64,000 nucleotides of DNA from Anthocerotibacter panamensis C109 (GCF_018389385.1 NZ_CP062698.1:1057501-1121500); one strand, 5' to 3'. Shown: positions 52,988-62,262, counted from the first letter of the stretch. Notes: a model not told the origin generated them from the sequence alone. Translations and numbers: made by a program.

Positions 52988-54928
52988 CTAGGGTGTGACC
53001 GTAAATCGGGCATCGCTTGTGACGCGACCATTGGGCGTGGCGACCCGGATCTTGCCCGTAACGGCCCCTGCCGGGACGCGGGTCCGAATCTGCGTATCCG
53101 AGTCCACCTGGAATGGTGCAGCCACACCGCCAAAGGCCACAGTGGTGGCACCCGTGAAATTGGTGCCCGTGATGGTCACCACTCTATTGACGGGACCACT
53201 GGTCGGGCTGAAGCTGGTGATTGTCGGTGCTTGCGCAAGGGGAGCCAAGGCAAAGCTGCCAAAGCTCGTGCCCCAGCGTCCGTCTTCATTGGGGAGGCCG
53301 CCCAGTACGGTTCCTCGGGGGAGGGCATACTCGTTGTAGGTCCAGAAGGTCCGCTCGTCGGTCGGGTCCAGCGACATCTTGGTGTAGTCACCCCAACGGC
53401 TGGTAGCCGTGGTACTAGTCGTGAACGTCCGAATATAGAAGTCTTGACCCGCCCTCAGGACGCCAGCGGGTTGGGTCGTCCCCGGTGGGTCGCTTGCCAG
53501 CCGTCCGGTGAAGTAGGAACCAGCAAAAATAGAAGGAGCGGAGGCGGCGAAACTGACTGCGAGGTTTCCGGCACTATCCACGCTTACAGAGGGGAAGGTG
53601 GTAAATGTACCAGGGGCAATCTCCTCCCCGCCAATAGCGCCCGTGTCCGCCAACGTCTCATCAAAATTCGTAACTAGAGGCGTATCGATGATGAACCAGC
53701 GCGCGGTCACTTGACCGGCATCAGGACCCACCGGAGGCAAGGTACTGGCAGCCCCATAAAGCTTGTTATTGCGCCAGATGGGGGTTTGTGAGATGCGCCG
53801 GTCATTGCTTGCAAGACGCCGTGTGGTCCCCAACTGAGGCACGCCAGGGAAAGTCCCATTATCGACTACCGTGTTGAGACCGATACCAATGAAGTTAGCC
53901 GTGAAGGTCGGGTTATTCAAAGGATTATCGATCCGAATCGTACTTAGGAATCGGTTCGTCCCGTCGCTGAGGCCCGAATACTGGAGCAGATACGTCCCAA
54001 AACCGGGGGGCGTCGGTCCATAGGTCTGGGCGGGTTGAGCAGTCGTAGCTACGCCACCAGAGAGAGCCACGTAGTCATAGAGGGTAGCGCTGGCAGTGCC
54101 CCCCGTGTAAAAGGGCAGCTTAGGAACGATCCACATCCGTACCCCTGCGAAAGCATTGGTCCCAAAGGTGAAGTTGTTCCCGGTGATGTAGATGGCTTCT
54201 TCGTCCACAGCAATGCCAGGAAAGTCCGTCCAGCGGTCGATGCCGCCGATATTGACCACCGAGTTGACGGCAAAGAAGTTCCAGGGTCCGGTCGGGTCAC
54301 TGGTCTGGGAGACCGCCAGCAAGATCCGCGAAGTATTGCTAGCTCCCCCAAAAGCCGTATCCGTCTGCTCCAAGGTCACCACCACGAAGCGTCCGCTGTA
54401 TTGGTCGTAGACCACTTTCGGGTCAAAGGTCGGCGTGATGGGCGTAAGCGGAGCAAAGAAATTTTGGAGGCTCTGGCTGGAGAGCCGTGTCCCAGTTTTG
54501 GTAAAAATCTCGATGGTGGTATTGACTACGCCGATAACATGGCTGGGACCTGCGGCTGTATCGATGTCTGGGGGAATAAAGAAAAATCCGGCGCGCTGGG
54601 CATTCTCGTCAAAGTTAATGCCCTCAAAGGTCGTCTGCAAAGCAGGGGCTCCGGGAATAACCGTCTGGGGAGCAAGACTAGCCTGGGGTCTGGCGATGAA
54701 GGACTTGAATCCAGGCGGGACTTTAAAGCGCACTGCATCCTGCTCATTACGCTCTTCCTCTTGGGGAATTTCGGAGGCAGGAACCTGGATGTGGCGCTTG
54801 GCGGCAATCCCCGAGGGACCACTTTTGAACAAGGCCACACTACTGACCAGCAACAAAGAAATCCCTGAAAGACTGAGGACTAAGCGCTTGGTGCGCTCAG
54901 GCTTATCCGAAGGGGGCAGAAATAACAT
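52988..54928 (-). CDS. Secreted protein of the same uncharacterised family, with a TIG domain (copy 3)
   Basis: A 646-residue protein with an N-terminal anchor or signal (RLVLSLSGISLLLVSSVALF). The core matches the 11317 and 13078 proteins in order: AAGPSHVIGVVNTTIEIF, FDPKVVYDQYSGRFVVVTLE, SQTSDPTGPWNFFAV, WTDFPGIAVDEEAIYITG, SVDSAGNLAVSFAAS and RWGDYTKMSLDPTDERTFW. It diverges more and adds a C-terminal IPT/TIG domain (APTITSFSPTSGPVNRVVTI) of about 80 residues. The ATG at 54926-54928 follows GGAGG by 5 nt; an upstream start at 54940 overlaps it. It sits beside an insertion sequence. Function unknown. Confidence 0.8.
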   Translation of the reverse strand: MLFLPPSDKPERTKRLVLSLSGISLLLVSSVALFKSGPSGIAAKRHIQVPASEIPQEEERNEQDAVRFKVPPGFKSFIARPQASLAPQTVIPGAPALQTTFEGINFDENAQRAGFFFIPPDIDTAAGPSHVIGVVNTTIEIFTKTGTRLSSQSLQNFFAPLTPITPTFDPKVVYDQYSGRFVVVTLEQTDTAFGGASNTSRILLAVSQTSDPTGPWNFFAVNSVVNIGGIDRWTDFPGIAVDEEAIYITGNNFTFGTNAFAGVRMWIVPKLPFYTGGTASATLYDYVALSGGVATTAQPAQTYGPTPPGFGTYLLQYSGLSDGTNRFLSTIRIDNPLNNPTFTANFIGIGLNTVVDNGTFPGVPQLGTTRRLASNDRRISQTPIWRNNKLYGAASTLPPVGPDAGQVTARWFIIDTPLVTNFDETLADTGAIGGEEIAPGTFTTFPSVSVDSAGNLAVSFAASAPSIFAGSYFTGRLASDPPGTTQPAGVLRAGQDFYIRTFTTSTTATSRWGDYTKMSLDPTDERTFWTYNEYALPRGTVLGGLPNEDGRWGTSFGSFALAPLAQAPTITSFSPTSGPVNRVVTITGTNFTGATTVAFGGVAAPFQVDSDTQIRTRVPAGAVTGKIRVATPNGRVTSDARFTVTP

Positions 54929-55199
54929 CAACTCCTCCATAAACTCCCGGCCTCAATCCTGTCGGTTTTACCTAAAAGAACGAAGAAATGGCTGCCGGGG
55001 GTCATAGTTTTCCAACTTAGAATACTACGGTTTCTGGAGTGTATTGCTGCTAGTCTTGATACATTTATAAATTTTGAGAAAATATTAATCAGGAGTATTG
55101 GGTGACTTAAGTCGCCTTTAACTGCACAACAAGAAGATCACGTATAGTAAGCTCAAAGTACATGTAAAATAGAGGAGGAAGGGCAGAAGCGAGATAAAA

Positions 55200-55649
55200 A
55201 TGGACGCACTAAATGCTTTTTTAGATGGCAACCCCGATCCACGGGAGTACAAGAGAGCCTTGGCAGTCAAAATGGTTCTTCAAGGCTATCCGTATGTAGA
55301 AATCATGAGCCTACTCAATGTTTGTGCTGCGTTTATCAGTAAATGGAAATCTAGTTTCCTATTTGCTGGGGTGGAAAGATTAAAGTTAGCCTATCGCGGT
55401 TTTCCTGGTCGTCTTAACCCAGAACAAAAGCAAGAAATAATTACTTGGTTGCAGCAAAGAAATTATTGGAATATCGAAGCGTTGGCAGACTTTATCTATG
55501 AGCATTATCAAGTTGAGTTTTCCTCACGGCAAAGTTATTCTGCTTTATTGCATAAAGCAGGTATTACTTGGAAAAAGGCTCAAGGCGTGAATCCTAAAAA
55601 AGACGAAGAGCAAATTGCTTCAAAAAAAAGAAATTATGGAGAAGCTTAA
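55200..55649 (+). CDS. IS630-type transposase, first frame (HTH part)
   Basis: Encodes 149 residues with two helix-turn-helix-like units: YKRALAVKMVLQGYPYVEIM for the first, then LNPEQKQEIITWLQQRNYWN and the winged segment ending LLHKAGITWKKAQGVNPKK. It binds the element's ends in intact transposases. It ends shortly after an A8G run at 55622-55630 and overlaps the DDE frame. Confidence 0.85.
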   Translation: MDALNAFLDGNPDPREYKRALAVKMVLQGYPYVEIMSLLNVCAAFISKWKSSFLFAGVERLKLAYRGFPGRLNPEQKQEIITWLQQRNYWNIEALADFIYEHYQVEFSSRQSYSALLHKAGITWKKAQGVNPKKDEEQIASKKRNYGEA

Positions 55650-56226
55650 AGCGTGGGAACCCGAGGTGAAAGCTGGACAGGCTGTGGTTCTTACCTTAGA
55701 TGAGTGTCATCTTAATTGGGGAGATATGAAGGGTTGTATTTGGGGTAAAGTTGGTGAAAAGGCTCAAATTCCCATAGTCAATGACCGAGAGCGCCAGACA
55801 TACTATGGAGCCTTAAATTGTATGAGTGGTAGGTTTCATATCATCCCTTCTAAGAAGGGAGATTCACAGGAAACCATACACTTTATCAAGTATTTACAAA
55901 AAGAATATCCAGGCATTAAGTTGAAATTGTTTTGGGATGGAGCGAGCTACCACGATTCAGAGGATATTAGAAATTTTCTTTCAGAGGAAAATAAAGGTCT
56001 AGAGCCCAAGGATTGGAAAGTAGAATGTATACAATTTGCTCCTTATGCCCCAGAGCAAAATCCAACAGAAGATATTTGGAGATGTGGCAAAAAATTCATC
56101 CGAGAGTGTTGGCACTTATGCAAATCATTTGTGGCTGTGAAGTTTATATTTGAGTGGGGGCTAAAGCATGAAATATTTGATTTTCCTAAAGTACGAGAAT
56201 ACAGAAAAATGCTACAACTCACATAA
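55615..56226 (+). CDS. IS630-type transposase, second frame (DDE part)
   Basis: Encodes 203 residues with the catalytic triad: Asp in VVLTLDECHLNWGDMKG, Asp in KLKLFWDGASYHDSED, and Glu in YAPEQNPTEDIWR. The three acidic residues are intact. Joining it to the first frame needs a +1 shift (or loss of one A) in the A8G run. Programmed frameshifting is known in this family, but a decay mutation is equally possible. It has no good ribosome-binding site of its own. Confidence 0.85.
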   Translation: MLQKKEIMEKLKAWEPEVKAGQAVVLTLDECHLNWGDMKGCIWGKVGEKAQIPIVNDRERQTYYGALNCMSGRFHIIPSKKGDSQETIHFIKYLQKEYPGIKLKLFWDGASYHDSEDIRNFLSEENKGLEPKDWKVECIQFAPYAPEQNPTEDIWRCGKKFIRECWHLCKSFVAVKFIFEWGLKHEIFDFPKVREYRKMLQLT

Positions 56227-56356
56227 GTTTGCTATATAGCGTTCAAAAGTGGCTTGATATACAAAAAATTAGCACTCACTGTCCTCATAATGAAATAATC
56301 TGACTACTAGTAGGTATTCCCCTGCCTACGCATTTTTTAACAGAGGAGTGTGCCTG

Positions 56357-57085
56357 ATGTTTTTTGTCCGCAGAACTAGTGTCTTGTTGTCTTTTCTGGG
56401 TGCGCTTGCGCTCCTGCCGGCAGCGGCTGTGCAGGCTGCAACCTTCGTCAACCCTGGTTTCGAGACAGGGACATTCAGCGGCTGGCAAACGATTGGCAAC
56501 ACCAGCATCGCCAGCAGTTCCGTCGGTAGTGGTCCGCCAGAGGGCACTTCTCAGGCATTATTGAGTACCGCAGGCACCACTCCGGCCTTGGCTAACCCCC
56601 TCGAATTTTTCCTCGGTCTGCCCGCCTTTAGCCTGAATAGTCTGGGCAATGGCAGTGTCGTCGAAGGTTCGGCGATCCAGCAGACCTTCACTGCTACGGC
56701 AGGGGAGCTTCTTTCTTTGCAGTGGAATTTCCTCTCCGATGACGTCGGGGCGGCGAGTAATAATGACTTTGCCTTTATCAGTATCAATGGCCTGAGCACG
56801 CTGGCGAACACAGCTACGGCGTCCTTCTTCTCCTCGGCAACCGCCTTCGATTTTGAGACGGGCTTTCAGACCTTTAGCTTTGTTATCCCGACCACCGGTA
56901 CCTATACGCTGGGCCTAGGCGTTGTAGATGTCGGGGATCGGTTCATTGCTTCTGCCCTATTGGTGGACAATATCCGGTTTACCGCTGCGGCTGTCCCCGA
57001 ACCGGCGACCGTCCTGGGTATAGCGGGCTTTGGCTCTTTGATAGCTGGCTCCTGGCGCAAGCGCCGCCCCCAAAAGACAAACTAG
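56357..57085 (+). CDS. PEP-CTERM-anchored secreted protein
   Basis: A 242-residue protein. The signal peptide (RTSVLLSFLGALALLPAAAV) is followed by a beta-rich domain opening TFVNPGFETGTFSGWQTIGN, a motif of carbohydrate-binding-like secreted proteins. The C-terminal sorting tail is complete: VPEPATVLGIAGFGSLIAG, then an Arg/Lys cluster. Such tails are cut by exosortase. The ATG at 56357 has GAGGAG 8 nt upstream; a GTG at 56348 is too close. It follows the IS by about 100 bp. Confidence 0.88.
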   Translation: MFFVRRTSVLLSFLGALALLPAAAVQAATFVNPGFETGTFSGWQTIGNTSIASSSVGSGPPEGTSQALLSTAGTTPALANPLEFFLGLPAFSLNSLGNGSVVEGSAIQQTFTATAGELLSLQWNFLSDDVGAASNNDFAFISINGLSTLANTATASFFSSATAFDFETGFQTFSFVIPTTGTYTLGLGVVDVGDRFIASALLVDNIRFTAAAVPEPATVLGIAGFGSLIAGSWRKRRPQKTN

Positions 57086-57170
57086 ACTTAGCCGACAACT
57101 AGCATTTTGCTCTTATCTGGGGCGGAATACTGGTTTTGTTATGCTGTGGATGCCCCTTTAGCATAGCCCT

Positions 57171-57953
57171 GTGCCTCATCTGTCTCTGGCTGCTCTCTAC
57201 ACAGTTTTGGGGCGGTTCGCTCGTCAGACCTATGTTCCGCTGTTGGTGCTCCAAGGTTTAGCGCTCCTCGCGGTCCTGGCGGCTAACAGTACCCCGGACG
57301 GTCCTCCTCGTGGCATCGCTCAGGCGCTCGTGCCCTTGGGGTCCGACCCTTTGATTACAGGGACAAGTCTGGCCTTTGTTTATCCTGTGCTGGTGGGTAG
57401 ACCGGTCAGCTTGGGGAGCGCTTTGGTTCAGGCGCTTGCCGCTTGGCCGAGGTTGGTAGCGACGAGTCTGTTGACGGTCTTAGCTGCGCTGATGCCTTCG
57501 GGCTGGTTGTTTTATTTTGCTTATCGGCGTTTTGAGCAGGCGGTCTCTGGGGCAGAGGGCTGGGGGATGGTGGCTTTACCTTTTGGGGGGATGATTCTGT
57601 GTGCCCTACCGGGACTCTACATCGGTTTCCGGTTATTTGTGACGGTACCACTCATCTTTATCGAGCCCTTGACGCCTGTGGCAGCGTTGCGCCGTAGCTG
57701 GCAGCTCATGGGGGGTCGGCTGGGGACTGCCTTCTTAGCCTATGTCCCTTTGGGTGTCCTGGTGCTGGTTTTGGGTTTTCTGCTAAATCTTCTGCTGTCC
57801 GGGACCGAGTTGGCGCAGATTTTAGCTCCGGGCAATCCTCCGTTGGCAGGGGTGGTGCTCGCCCTGCGGTTGGTGGGACCGTTGGGGTGGACGCTCTATG
57901 TAGTCTATAGTCTCAATCTCCTGGGCATCCCGCTTTCCTATCCCAAATCTTGA
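57171..57953 (+). CDS. Multi-span membrane protein of unknown function
   Basis: A 260-residue protein with about six hydrophobic segments and few charged residues. The segment FIEPLTPVAALRRSWQLMGG resembles the central signature of membrane domains related to glycerophosphodiester phosphodiesterases and YciC-like proteins. It starts at GTG (PHLSLAALYTVLGRFARQTY). No enzyme domain is attached. Role unknown. Confidence 0.75.
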   Translation: MPHLSLAALYTVLGRFARQTYVPLLVLQGLALLAVLAANSTPDGPPRGIAQALVPLGSDPLITGTSLAFVYPVLVGRPVSLGSALVQALAAWPRLVATSLLTVLAALMPSGWLFYFAYRRFEQAVSGAEGWGMVALPFGGMILCALPGLYIGFRLFVTVPLIFIEPLTPVAALRRSWQLMGGRLGTAFLAYVPLGVLVLVLGFLLNLLLSGTELAQILAPGNPPLAGVVLALRLVGPLGWTLYVVYSLNLLGIPLSYPKS

Positions 57954-57966
57954 TGCTCGGAATATA

Positions 57967-57984
57967 CGGACGGTATAGCGTCCG
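57967..57984 (+). terminator. Short hairpin after the membrane protein gene
   Basis: CGGACG and CGTCCG pair around a 6-nt loop, 13 bp past the stop codon. There is no T tail. Confidence 0.35.
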
Positions 57985-58128
57985 GCCCTCAGGAAAAAGG
58001 AGGGATAATGACAGAGATGATTTGTTTTTAGTGATCTTTAATACGAGATGGCTATCGTTTTTACGTGTATATACTTAGGTGTGTTGTAGTTCCTTTCAGC
58101 AAATCCCCCCTAGAGGTTGTGAAACCCC

Positions 58129-58785
58129 ATGCTCCCCCATGTATTCCTGCGCCAGCTTCTCGTGCTCGGCACCATGCTTACTGCACCGCTGCTCCCTGCC
58201 TATGCCTTTTCAGTCACCGAAGTGGGGGATGCCGGTGAAACCCTCACCACAGCGCAAGTTCTGAGTGGTACAGGTCCGCTTGAGACCATTTCGGGTGCAC
58301 TCAGCAGCAACAACGCGGATCTATTTCAAATTTTTATTGACGGCGGCAATTTTTCGGCGACGACGCTACCCAACAATGCCTTCAACACCCAGCTTTTCCT
58401 GTTTGATGCGTTGGGTCGCGGGGTTGTTGCCAATGATGATAGTTCTATCCAGACTACAGGCTCCACGCTCAATGCTATCGGTCTGAGCAGTGGCATTTAT
58501 TACTTGGCTATTTCCGGCTTTGACTACGACCCCACGAGCGTCAATGGGTTCATTTTCCCCAATAATGCCAGAGGTCAGCGGACGCCACAAACCAATTCAC
58601 CCCTGACCGGGTTTGGGCAGCGGACCACGCTTGAGAGTGACTCCGGCTTTTACACGCTTACGCTTTCCGGGGCCTCTGGGGTTCCTGTTCCGGGTCCGGG
58701 GCCCGCCCTCGGTCTTTTGGCGCTAGGTGGCTTGGGGGGGCTGAAGCAGTTATACCGCAACCGGGCACGAAGCCAGCAGCACTAG
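58129..58785 (+). CDS. Secreted protein with a PEP-CTERM-like tail
   Basis: A 218-residue protein: signal peptide (LRQLLVLGTMLTAPLLPAYA), then a domain opening EVGDAGETLTTAQVLSG and continuing DLFQIFIDGGNFSATT, LFLFDALGRGVVANDDSS and YYLAISGFDYDP, the pre-peptidase-type beta sandwich often tagged DVUA0089-like. The C-terminus VPVPGPGPALGLLALGGLGG followed by basic residues is a PEP-CTERM variant with PGPGP in place of PEP. It is the second such protein within 2 kb. It overlaps the next gene's end by 4 bp (convergent). Confidence 0.75.
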   Translation: MLPHVFLRQLLVLGTMLTAPLLPAYAFSVTEVGDAGETLTTAQVLSGTGPLETISGALSSNNADLFQIFIDGGNFSATTLPNNAFNTQLFLFDALGRGVVANDDSSIQTTGSTLNAIGLSSGIYYLAISGFDYDPTSVNGFIFPNNARGQRTPQTNSPLTGFGQRTTLESDSGFYTLTLSGASGVPVPGPGPALGLLALGGLGGLKQLYRNRARSQQH

Positions 58786-59525
58786 TTGGGCAAGAAGCCG
58801 TACTGGAGCAGGAGTTGCGCTAAATCTACTTCTTGCTCGATCAACAACGCATGACCGCTATAGGGCATAATCTGCACCTGGGCATCTGGGATACGCTTGC
58901 TCAGCCATAGGGCCTCATCCAGCGAGGGGAGGAGTCGGTCAGCACGCCCCGCTAGGAGCAAGACGGGCATGGACAGGACCGGCAACTGGTCATCCTGGTC
59001 AAATTCCTTCAACAGGCGCAGGCGGTGCACGATGGTCTCGGCGGGGACAAGGCGGAGAATGGCGAGCAAAACACGGCGGTCCTTGGGCCGGATCCGGTTG
59101 ATAGCAGCCAGAAAGGGCATAAAAAAGAGCGCAGCAAACTGGCAAGAGACCGCAGGTAGCAGCGTCAGGCAGTGTGCTCCTTGGGAGAGGATGGTCTGTC
59201 TACGCCAAGAAGTCGCTGGGTTGATGAGTACTACCTTGTCAAAACAGGCTGGACATGCGGTGGCTGCTTGGAGCGCAATGCAAGCTCCAAAAGACTCCCC
59301 ACAGAGAATCACAGGCTGGGAGCGGTCCTTGGGGAGCAGCTCAAAAACCAACTGCGTCAGTTGGCTCCAATTGCTCTGGTCATGGAGGGGGATGCAGAGG
59401 ATACGCACGTCACAGTAGGGCGCAAGGAGGGCTTCTTGCTGGTAAAAGAGCTTTCCGGTCCCATCTAATCCAGGGAGGTAGAGGAGCAAGGGGCGGGGGG
59501 ACAGGGCTACCACGGCTCCCGGCAC
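58782..59525 (-). CDS. Alpha/beta hydrolase
   Basis: A 247-residue hydrolase with the oxyanion-hole start LLLYLPGLDGTGKLFYQQE, nucleophile elbow CGESFGACIALQ, a late Asp in LLLAGRADRLLPS, and a catalytic His in MPYSGHALLIEQEVD. The fold is complete. It overlaps the upstream acyltransferase gene by 19 bp, and cyanobacteria often pair these two families. This hints at lipid or ester chemistry, but the substrate is unknown. Confidence 0.85.
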   Translation of the reverse strand: MPGAVVALSPRPLLLYLPGLDGTGKLFYQQEALLAPYCDVRILCIPLHDQSNWSQLTQLVFELLPKDRSQPVILCGESFGACIALQAATACPACFDKVVLINPATSWRRQTILSQGAHCLTLLPAVSCQFAALFFMPFLAAINRIRPKDRRVLLAILRLVPAETIVHRLRLLKEFDQDDQLPVLSMPVLLLAGRADRLLPSLDEALWLSKRIPDAQVQIMPYSGHALLIEQEVDLAQLLLQYGFLPN

Positions 59526-60271
59526 CCCCAGCGTGTGAGTGCTTGGGTGGCTTCTTCCATTTCCCGAGCGAGTCCGGTGGTGACTTGGGTCGCCCGTCCC
59601 CGCTGGTAGTCGTATAGTTCAGCCGTGGTGACCCGACGGGGTGTTCCCACCATGAGACTCACCCGTTCGTAGAGTACACAAGGATGCCAGCCGGTCTCCC
59701 GAAACCGGGGTTCCTGACGGTCGAACAGGCTGAGTAACCTTAGGGGCGCAAGCGGTCCGGTGCGTTCATCTCTAGAGACGATAGCGACCGGAACTAGGGC
59801 CAGATTTTTAACCCTACTCCTGAAGGCGAGGTGTGCAAAGCCCCGGCTGAAGGGGGCACTCTGGTTCGCCTGACTGCTGCGGGTAATCAGTTGGGCTCCT
59901 TCCGGGAAGATAGCGACGTGGGAATTCCTTTGGAGGTAGTGCCCCGCCTTCCGAAAGACCTGCCCCCAGCCCCCGCCCCCCGGACCGAGATGGACCCCGC
60001 CCAATTGGCGGACGACTTCGTTGAGGATAGGAACCTGACTCAAGTAGTAATGACAGATGAGATGGACAGGTTGGCCCAAAGACCAGATCAGGAGTGGCGC
60101 ATCCAGAAAACTGCGGTGGTTCCCGACAATAAAAAGTAGCCCCTCGTCAGTGGGCAAAGGGGTCTGATACCGGATGTGCACCTGAGTATGGAAGACGCGC
60201 AAAATGCCGTGGGCCAGCTCAAGGGGCGGTAGCGTGGGCAAGGATGGAGTCTTTATTGGCATGGTATGCAA
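59507..60271 (-). CDS. 1-acylglycerol-3-phosphate acyltransferase-like protein (PlsC family)
   Basis: A 254-residue acyltransferase. The catalytic H-x4-D box is GNHRSFLDAPLL, the second block FRKAGHYLQRNSHVAIFPEG carries the phosphate-binding FPEG motif, and LALVPVAIVS is the last block. It probably acts at the inner membrane in phospholipid or glycolipid synthesis. The acyl acceptor is not certain because the family is broad. It is the first gene of a two-gene unit with the alpha/beta hydrolase. Confidence 0.85.
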   Translation of the reverse strand: MHTMPIKTPSLPTLPPLELAHGILRVFHTQVHIRYQTPLPTDEGLLFIVGNHRSFLDAPLLIWSLGQPVHLICHYYLSQVPILNEVVRQLGGVHLGPGGGGWGQVFRKAGHYLQRNSHVAIFPEGAQLITRSSQANQSAPFSRGFAHLAFRSRVKNLALVPVAIVSRDERTGPLAPLRLLSLFDRQEPRFRETGWHPCVLYERVSLMVGTPRRVTTAELYDYQRGRATQVTTGLAREMEEATQALTRWGCREPW

Positions 60272-60456
60272 AAGTAACAGAACAGTGCTGTCTCAGGCCG
60301 CTTTAGCCCAGACAAACTATCCATGGTATCCGCCAATCTATGAACCATCCTCTCACTTCCTACAGAAGTCAAGCGAAGCAACGCCGTTACAAAAAGTATA
60401 AAGCGGTATCCCCCGTACTCGCCGCGGCTCCCCGCCCAGGGCAGAAAGAAAGCATT

Positions 60457-61653
60457 TCAGAGCACCACGACTCGGACCTCACAGCCTGCTGCTACACGCG
60501 TCTGCCCTGATTCCAAGACCGCGAAAGCATTTACCTGACTAAGGTTGGCGAAGTTGCCCGAGTTGTCGAGGCCAAAGGGTTCGAAGTGGTAGCCGTCCTG
60601 CCAGGTGAGCCGACCCCGGAGGTAGTGACGACGGTCTCCTCCACTTTTGAGTGCCGCTGTGGTCACCGCAGTCATCTCTTTGGGTAGCCAGTCATGGGGA
60701 TGCCCCGCCGCTTTGCGCAGCGCAGGATAGACCATAAGCCAGAAGCCGACAAAGGAGGAGACGGGGTTTCCCGGTAGACCCCAATAGAGCGTCTGGCCCC
60801 ATTGGGCGAAGGTGAGCGGCTTACCCGGTTTCATGTTGACCTGACGGACGAGAACTTCCGCCCCCAGACGTTCAAGAACAGCTTCTACATAGTCATAGGT
60901 ACCCACGGAGACCCCTCCAGAGGACAGGATAAAGTCTGCATCGGCACACTGCCCAAGCAGGGTTATGAGCGCTTCTGGGGTGTCGCGGACGATGCCCATG
61001 GCCTTGGGAATGCCACCACACTGACGCACGAGGGCCATGAGCGTCGGTTGGTTGGAGTCGAGGACCTGTCCCGACCGTGGATCGACGCCCAGAGGAACCA
61101 GTTCATCTCCCGTCGAGAGGATGGCGACTAGGGGCTGTCGGTAGACCGGAACCTGTAGTTTATTGAGACTGGCGAGAATTCCAATTTCAGCCGGGGTAAT
61201 TGCCGTGCCCTGAGTGATAAGCGTCTCGCCGGAGGAGCGAAATTCACCGCGTTTGCGCATAAACTGACCGGAGCGGGGATAGCCCCGTAGCTGAACCCGG
61301 TCTCCCCCCAGCACTTCGGCCTGTTCCTGCATGACCACAGCCTCTGTGCCTTCGGGGAGCAGCGCCCCGGTCATGACCCGACTACAAAAACCCGGTTGCA
61401 GTGGTTTTTGGGGGATTTTACCGGCTGGGAGCTCCTCCAAGATGGTAAGTACAGGCTCAGGGGTCAGTTGCCAATCGCCCAAAGCCACCGCATAGCCATC
61501 CATGGCGGAGTTGTCCCAAGCAGGAATCGGGTCGGGGGTGACTATTGCTTCCGCGAGGACCCGGCCCAGACTGTCATACAAATGAATTTTTTCAACTCCT
61601 AGCGGCGTGACCCGCTGGAGGATGAGTTCCTGGACGACCGGGACGGGGAGCAT
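60457..61653 (-). CDS. moeA: Molybdopterin molybdenumtransferase
   Basis: Inserts molybdate into adenylylated molybdopterin to complete the molybdenum cofactor. Landmarks: PIPAWDNSAMDGYAV, GFCSRVMTGALLPEGTEAVV, ILSTGDELVPLG, DSNQPTLMALV, SSGGVSVGTYDYV and PGKPLTFAQW with WGLPGNPVSSFV. The 398-residue length is normal. Its ATG follows the clpP stop codon with no gap, so translation is likely coupled. No other moa or moe gene lies here. Confidence 0.95.
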   Translation of the reverse strand: MLPVPVVQELILQRVTPLGVEKIHLYDSLGRVLAEAIVTPDPIPAWDNSAMDGYAVALGDWQLTPEPVLTILEELPAGKIPQKPLQPGFCSRVMTGALLPEGTEAVVMQEQAEVLGGDRVQLRGYPRSGQFMRKRGEFRSSGETLITQGTAITPAEIGILASLNKLQVPVYRQPLVAILSTGDELVPLGVDPRSGQVLDSNQPTLMALVRQCGGIPKAMGIVRDTPEALITLLGQCADADFILSSGGVSVGTYDYVEAVLERLGAEVLVRQVNMKPGKPLTFAQWGQTLYWGLPGNPVSSFVGFWLMVYPALRKAAGHPHDWLPKEMTAVTTAALKSGGDRRHYLRGRLTWQDGYHFEPFGLDNSGNFANLSQVNAFAVLESGQTRVAAGCEVRVVVL

Positions 61654-62262
61654 TTAGAGGACAGCAGAGGTCAGAGCCTGCGAGGCCGGACGCTGGACGA
61701 TGACCTGATCCACCAAACCGTAGTCCTTGGCCTCAGCGGCGGACATAAAGAAGTCACGGTCTGTGTCCCGCTCAATGCGTTCTAGGGGTTGCCCGGTGTG
61801 ATGGGCGAGCAGGTCGTTGAGTTGGGACTTGATGTAGAGGATCTCTTTAGCCATGATCGCGATATCGGTCGCCTGACCCTGGGCACCGCCCAAAGGTTGG
61901 TGGATCATGATCCGCGCGTTGGGCAAGCTGAAGCGTTTCTCCTTATGGCCGGCAGCGAGCAAAAAGGCCCCCATGGAGGCAGCAAGCCCCACACAGATCG
62001 TGGAGACCGCAGGCCGGATCTGCTGCATGGTGTCGTAGATCGCCATCCCCGCCGTGACGGACCCGCCGGGAGAGTTGATGTACAGGGCAATGTCCTTGTC
62101 TGGGTCCTCCGCTTCCAGGAAAAGCATTTGAGCCACAGTCAAGTTGGCAACCATGTCGTCAATGGGTGTGCCAATAAAAATGATCCGCTCCCGCAACAGC
62201 CGAGAGAAGATATCAAACGCCCGGTCTCCCCGGGAAGACTGTTCGATTACGGTTGGAATCAT
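61654..62262 (-). CDS. clpP: ATP-dependent Clp protease proteolytic subunit
   Basis: Serine protease that forms the barrel of the Clp protease. The catalytic triad is present: Ser96 in [11 protein letters not shown], His121 in IMIHQPLGG, and Asp170 in [12 protein letters not shown]. The active-site spacing (25 and 49 residues) equals that of the E. coli enzyme. At 202 residues it is an active ClpP type, not a ClpR. Cyanobacteria have several ClpP paralogues; which one this is cannot be told here. It is directly followed by moeA. Confidence 0.95.
   Translation of the reverse strand: MIPTVIEQSSRGDRAFDIFSRLLRERIIFIGTPIDDMVANLTVAQMLFLEAEDPDKDIALYINSPGGSVTAGMAIYDTMQQIRPAVSTICVGLAASMGAFLLAAGHKEKRFSLPNARIMIHQPLGGAQGQATDIAIMAKEILYIKSQLNDLLAHHTGQPLERIERDTDRDFFMSAAEAKDYGLVDQVIVQRPASQALTSAVL

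Larger units (their letters stand above)
55107..56260 (+). mobile_element. IS630/Tc1-mariner-type insertion sequence
   Basis: AT-rich, about 1.15 kb, holding two overlapping transposase frames. Imperfect inverted ends are suggested: AAGTCGCCTTTAACTGC at 55109-55125 and its partial complement at 56239-56255 (11 of 17 matches). TA dinucleotides flank both, as expected for TA-targeting elements. The exact ends are approximate. It lies between two secreted-protein genes and interrupts no obvious gene. Confidence 0.7.
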
